Origin: Sphingomonas sp. S-NIH.Pt15_0812
GTDB lineage: Bacteria; Pseudomonadota; Alphaproteobacteria; Sphingomonadales; Sphingomonadaceae
DNA length: 6,743 bases
Direction: 5' to 3'
NCBI RefSeq assembly: GCF_003951315.1
Contig: NZ_QLJH01000068.1
Span: 1-6,743, forward strand
Part shown: positions 5,658-6,743 of the stretch, one piece after another
Layout of the letters: every line of letters begins with the position of its first letter
Position numbering within the stretch: position 1 is the first letter of the stretch
Notes under the pieces: generated by a model
The model's input: the letters and a program-made list of their open reading frames with translations, nothing else
Told to the model about the DNA's origin: nothing
The model's database searches: none
Made by a program: the position numbers and the translations under genes

Positions 5658-6578
5658 CTAGGACGTGCGAGAGGCGCGCCGGCGTCGCAGCCAGTGGAGC
5701 AATCCGGTCGCGAACAGCACGGCCGGGGCCAGCCCGACCAGCACCGCCAGGATGCGCGTCGACAGCCCGCCGACCGTCCCGTCGTGCAGCGGCCGCACCC
5801 AGGCCATCCACCACGCCCCCGCGCCCGACCGGCGCAGGTCGCGCACCGCCAGCACCCGGCCCGAATGCCGGTCCACCCAGACATAGCTGCCGGTGAAGCG
5901 CGTCTGCGGATCGCCCGGCACCCGCATCCGCACCCGAATCGCCCCGTCCGGCGCATTGGGCACATCGACGAAGACCAGCCGCCCGTCCGGCAGCGCCCGG
6001 TGCGCCGCCTCCAGCGCCTGCGCGATGCGGACCGGCGGTCCCGGCTCGGACGTCGGCGCGGGCAGCGGCGCGGGCGCGAACAGCGCCTGTGCGACGACCG
6101 GCAGCGACAGCAGCACCCCCGTCGCCACCAGCACCGGCAACAGCATCCCGCTGGCCAGCCCGGTCAGCTTGTGCCAGTCGCGCACCCGGCGTAGCGGCGC
6201 GGCGTTGCGCTTGAAGGCCAGGGCCTTGCGCCATGTCCCCTTGGGCCACCACGCCGCCAGCCCGCTGACCAGCAGCAGCAGCATCGCCGCGCCCGACCAG
6301 CCGACGATCTGTCGCCCGGTCTCGCCCGCCAGCAGCTGCATGTGCAGCTCGTAGATCCAGCTCATCGTATAGCCGCCCCAGGGGGCGACGCGCAGGATGC
6401 GGCGGCCGTCGCGCGAGAACCAGAGCATCGCGCGATCGCCATGATGGTTGGGCCTGGCATAATAGCGCGCCGGGATCGCCCCGCCCTTGCCCGTGGCCTC
6501 GAAGGTCCATCGCCCCGTCGGATCGTTCCGCCCCGCGCGGCCCGTCGCCAGCGCCCGGTCCCAGACGGGCGAGTCCCA
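5658..6578 (-). CDS. PepSY-associated transmembrane protein (N-terminus missing)
   Basis: An inner-membrane protein of the PepSY_TM (iron-regulated membrane protein) type, lacking its start. Numbering the visible 306 residues from codon 6578: a periplasmic segment (WTFEATGKGG, then YYARPNHHGD and LWFSRDGRRILRV) leads to an ELHMQLLAGETGR motif and TM helix ~91-110. Next come RDWHKLTGLASG with a conserved His and TM helix ~140-160, a second periplasmic PepSY-like part (SYVWVDRHSGRVL, ~231-243), PLHDGTVGG, and a last TM helix (~274-296) followed by an Arg-rich cytoplasmic end. The His residues beside the helices are typical of the family, several of which are linked to siderophore or haem uptake; the role here is unproven. 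An internal ATG at 6428 is not the true start, because clearly homologous coding sequence lies upstream. The family's first TM helix would lie to the right, where the sequence folds back on itself. Confidence 0.82.
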   Translation of the reverse strand, partial: WDSPVWDRALATGRAGRNDPTGRWTFEATGKGGAIPARYYARPNHHGDRAMLWFSRDGRRILRVAPWGGYTMSWIYELHMQLLAGETGRQIVGWSGAAMLLLLVSGLAAWWPKGTWRKALAFKRNAAPLRRVRDWHKLTGLASGMLLPVLVATGVLLSLPVVAQALFAPAPLPAPTSEPGPPVRIAQALEAAHRALPDGRLVFVDVPNAPDGAIRVRMRVPGDPQTRFTGSYVWVDRHSGRVLAVRDLRRSGAGAWWMAWVRPLHDGTVGGLSTRILAVLVGLAPAVLFATGLLHWLRRRRASRTS

Positions 6579-6655
6579 GCCGGGCGCTGGCGACGGGCCG
6601 CGCGGGGCGGAACGATCCGACGGGGCGATGGACCTTCGAGGCCACGGGCAAGGGC
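6483..6655. repeat. Perfect 76-bp inverted repeat with 21-base spacer (probable fold-back artefact)
   Basis: Bases 6483-6558 are the exact reverse complement of 6580-6655, with no mismatch in 76 pairs. The spacer 6559-6579 carries part of a direct repeat GTCCCAG (6558-6564 and 6573-6579). The left arm is in-frame PepSY coding sequence; the right arm is simply its mirror copy and encodes nothing sensible in the PepSY frame. A perfect palindrome of this length in conserved coding DNA, next to the window end, is the mark of a fold-back (strand-switch) chimera from library preparation, amplification or assembly. A real terminal hairpin or inverted duplication is possible but less likely. Confidence 0.97.
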
Positions 6656-6743
6656 TGGTTCTTATAGAACTCTCTGAGGCAACGAAACCGTACTAGACAT
6701 AGTATGACGTCTATTGTGTAAAGAAAAAAAAAATAAGAGAGTG
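6656..6743. other. AT-rich terminal tail unlike the rest of the window
   Basis: The last 88 bases have about 35% G+C (31 of 88 by my count), against the strongly GC-rich remainder, and include a run of ten A at about 6724-6733. No gene is visible. A 7-bp inverted repeat ACTCTCT/AGAGAGT (6669-6675 and 6736-6742) may be chance. The tail begins exactly where the inverted repeat ends, suggesting it was joined in the same chimeric event. I do not recognise it as a known adapter or insertion sequence. Confidence 0.7.

Noticed and set aside
5560..6651. A 363-codon minus-strand frame covering the PepSY gene and the inverted repeat.
   Set aside because: It is in the wrong frame for PepSY and exists only because the fold-back extends an open frame; the product is Ala/Gly/Arg-rich without motifs.
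6483..6655. The palindrome as a telomere, transcription terminator or transposon end.
   Set aside because: The left arm is in-frame PepSY coding sequence, there is no T-tract or target-site duplication, and the junction with foreign-looking DNA fits an artefact better.

Overview
The window is high-GC DNA with dense genes, NAD(P)-dependent and cell-envelope functions, and a secreted protein ending in a PEPxxWA-type PEP-CTERM tail (VPEPATWAMM, then a hydrophobic stretch and an Arg cluster). That tail is typical of Sphingomonadales, so a Sphingomonas-like alphaproteobacterium is the best guess. The left edge cuts a gene. The right edge looks like a contig end carrying an artefact.

Plus strand, 1-2309: an apparent redox/stress operon. 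It holds the C-terminus of a catalase-family haem protein, a DJ-1/PfpI gene cut to 39 codons, a classical short-chain dehydrogenase/reductase (SDR), a SnoaL-like/NTF2-fold protein, the wreck of a second SDR, and a nicotinamidase-like cysteine hydrolase. Spacing is tight and two start/stop overlaps are visible. Two of the six genes are remnants. The second-SDR remnant keeps a Rossmann VTGAS motif, and its frame is explained by one extra G in a five-G run.

Plus strand, 2310-3501: a 247-base intergenic region with a split hairpin, a secreted PEP-CTERM protein, a strong intrinsic terminator, and a small helical ORF of unknown function.

Minus strand, 6578-3536: genes read right to left. A PepSY-associated membrane protein (5' end missing) is followed by a secreted GH5 glycoside hydrolase and a secreted alpha/beta-hydrolase-fold esterase whose GTG start overlaps the GH5 stop. 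The GH5-esterase pair suggests extracytoplasmic breakdown of a beta-glycan and its ester decorations.

Right end, 6483-6743: a perfect 76-bp inverted repeat around a 21-base spacer lies inside the PepSY coding sequence and is followed by 88 bases of about 35% GC. This is most simply a fold-back sequencing or assembly chimera, so sequence right of about 6579 should not be trusted as genome. I found no tRNA, rRNA, CRISPR array, insertion sequence or convincing new multi-gene system. The most notable signals are the eroded operon and the terminal fold-back.
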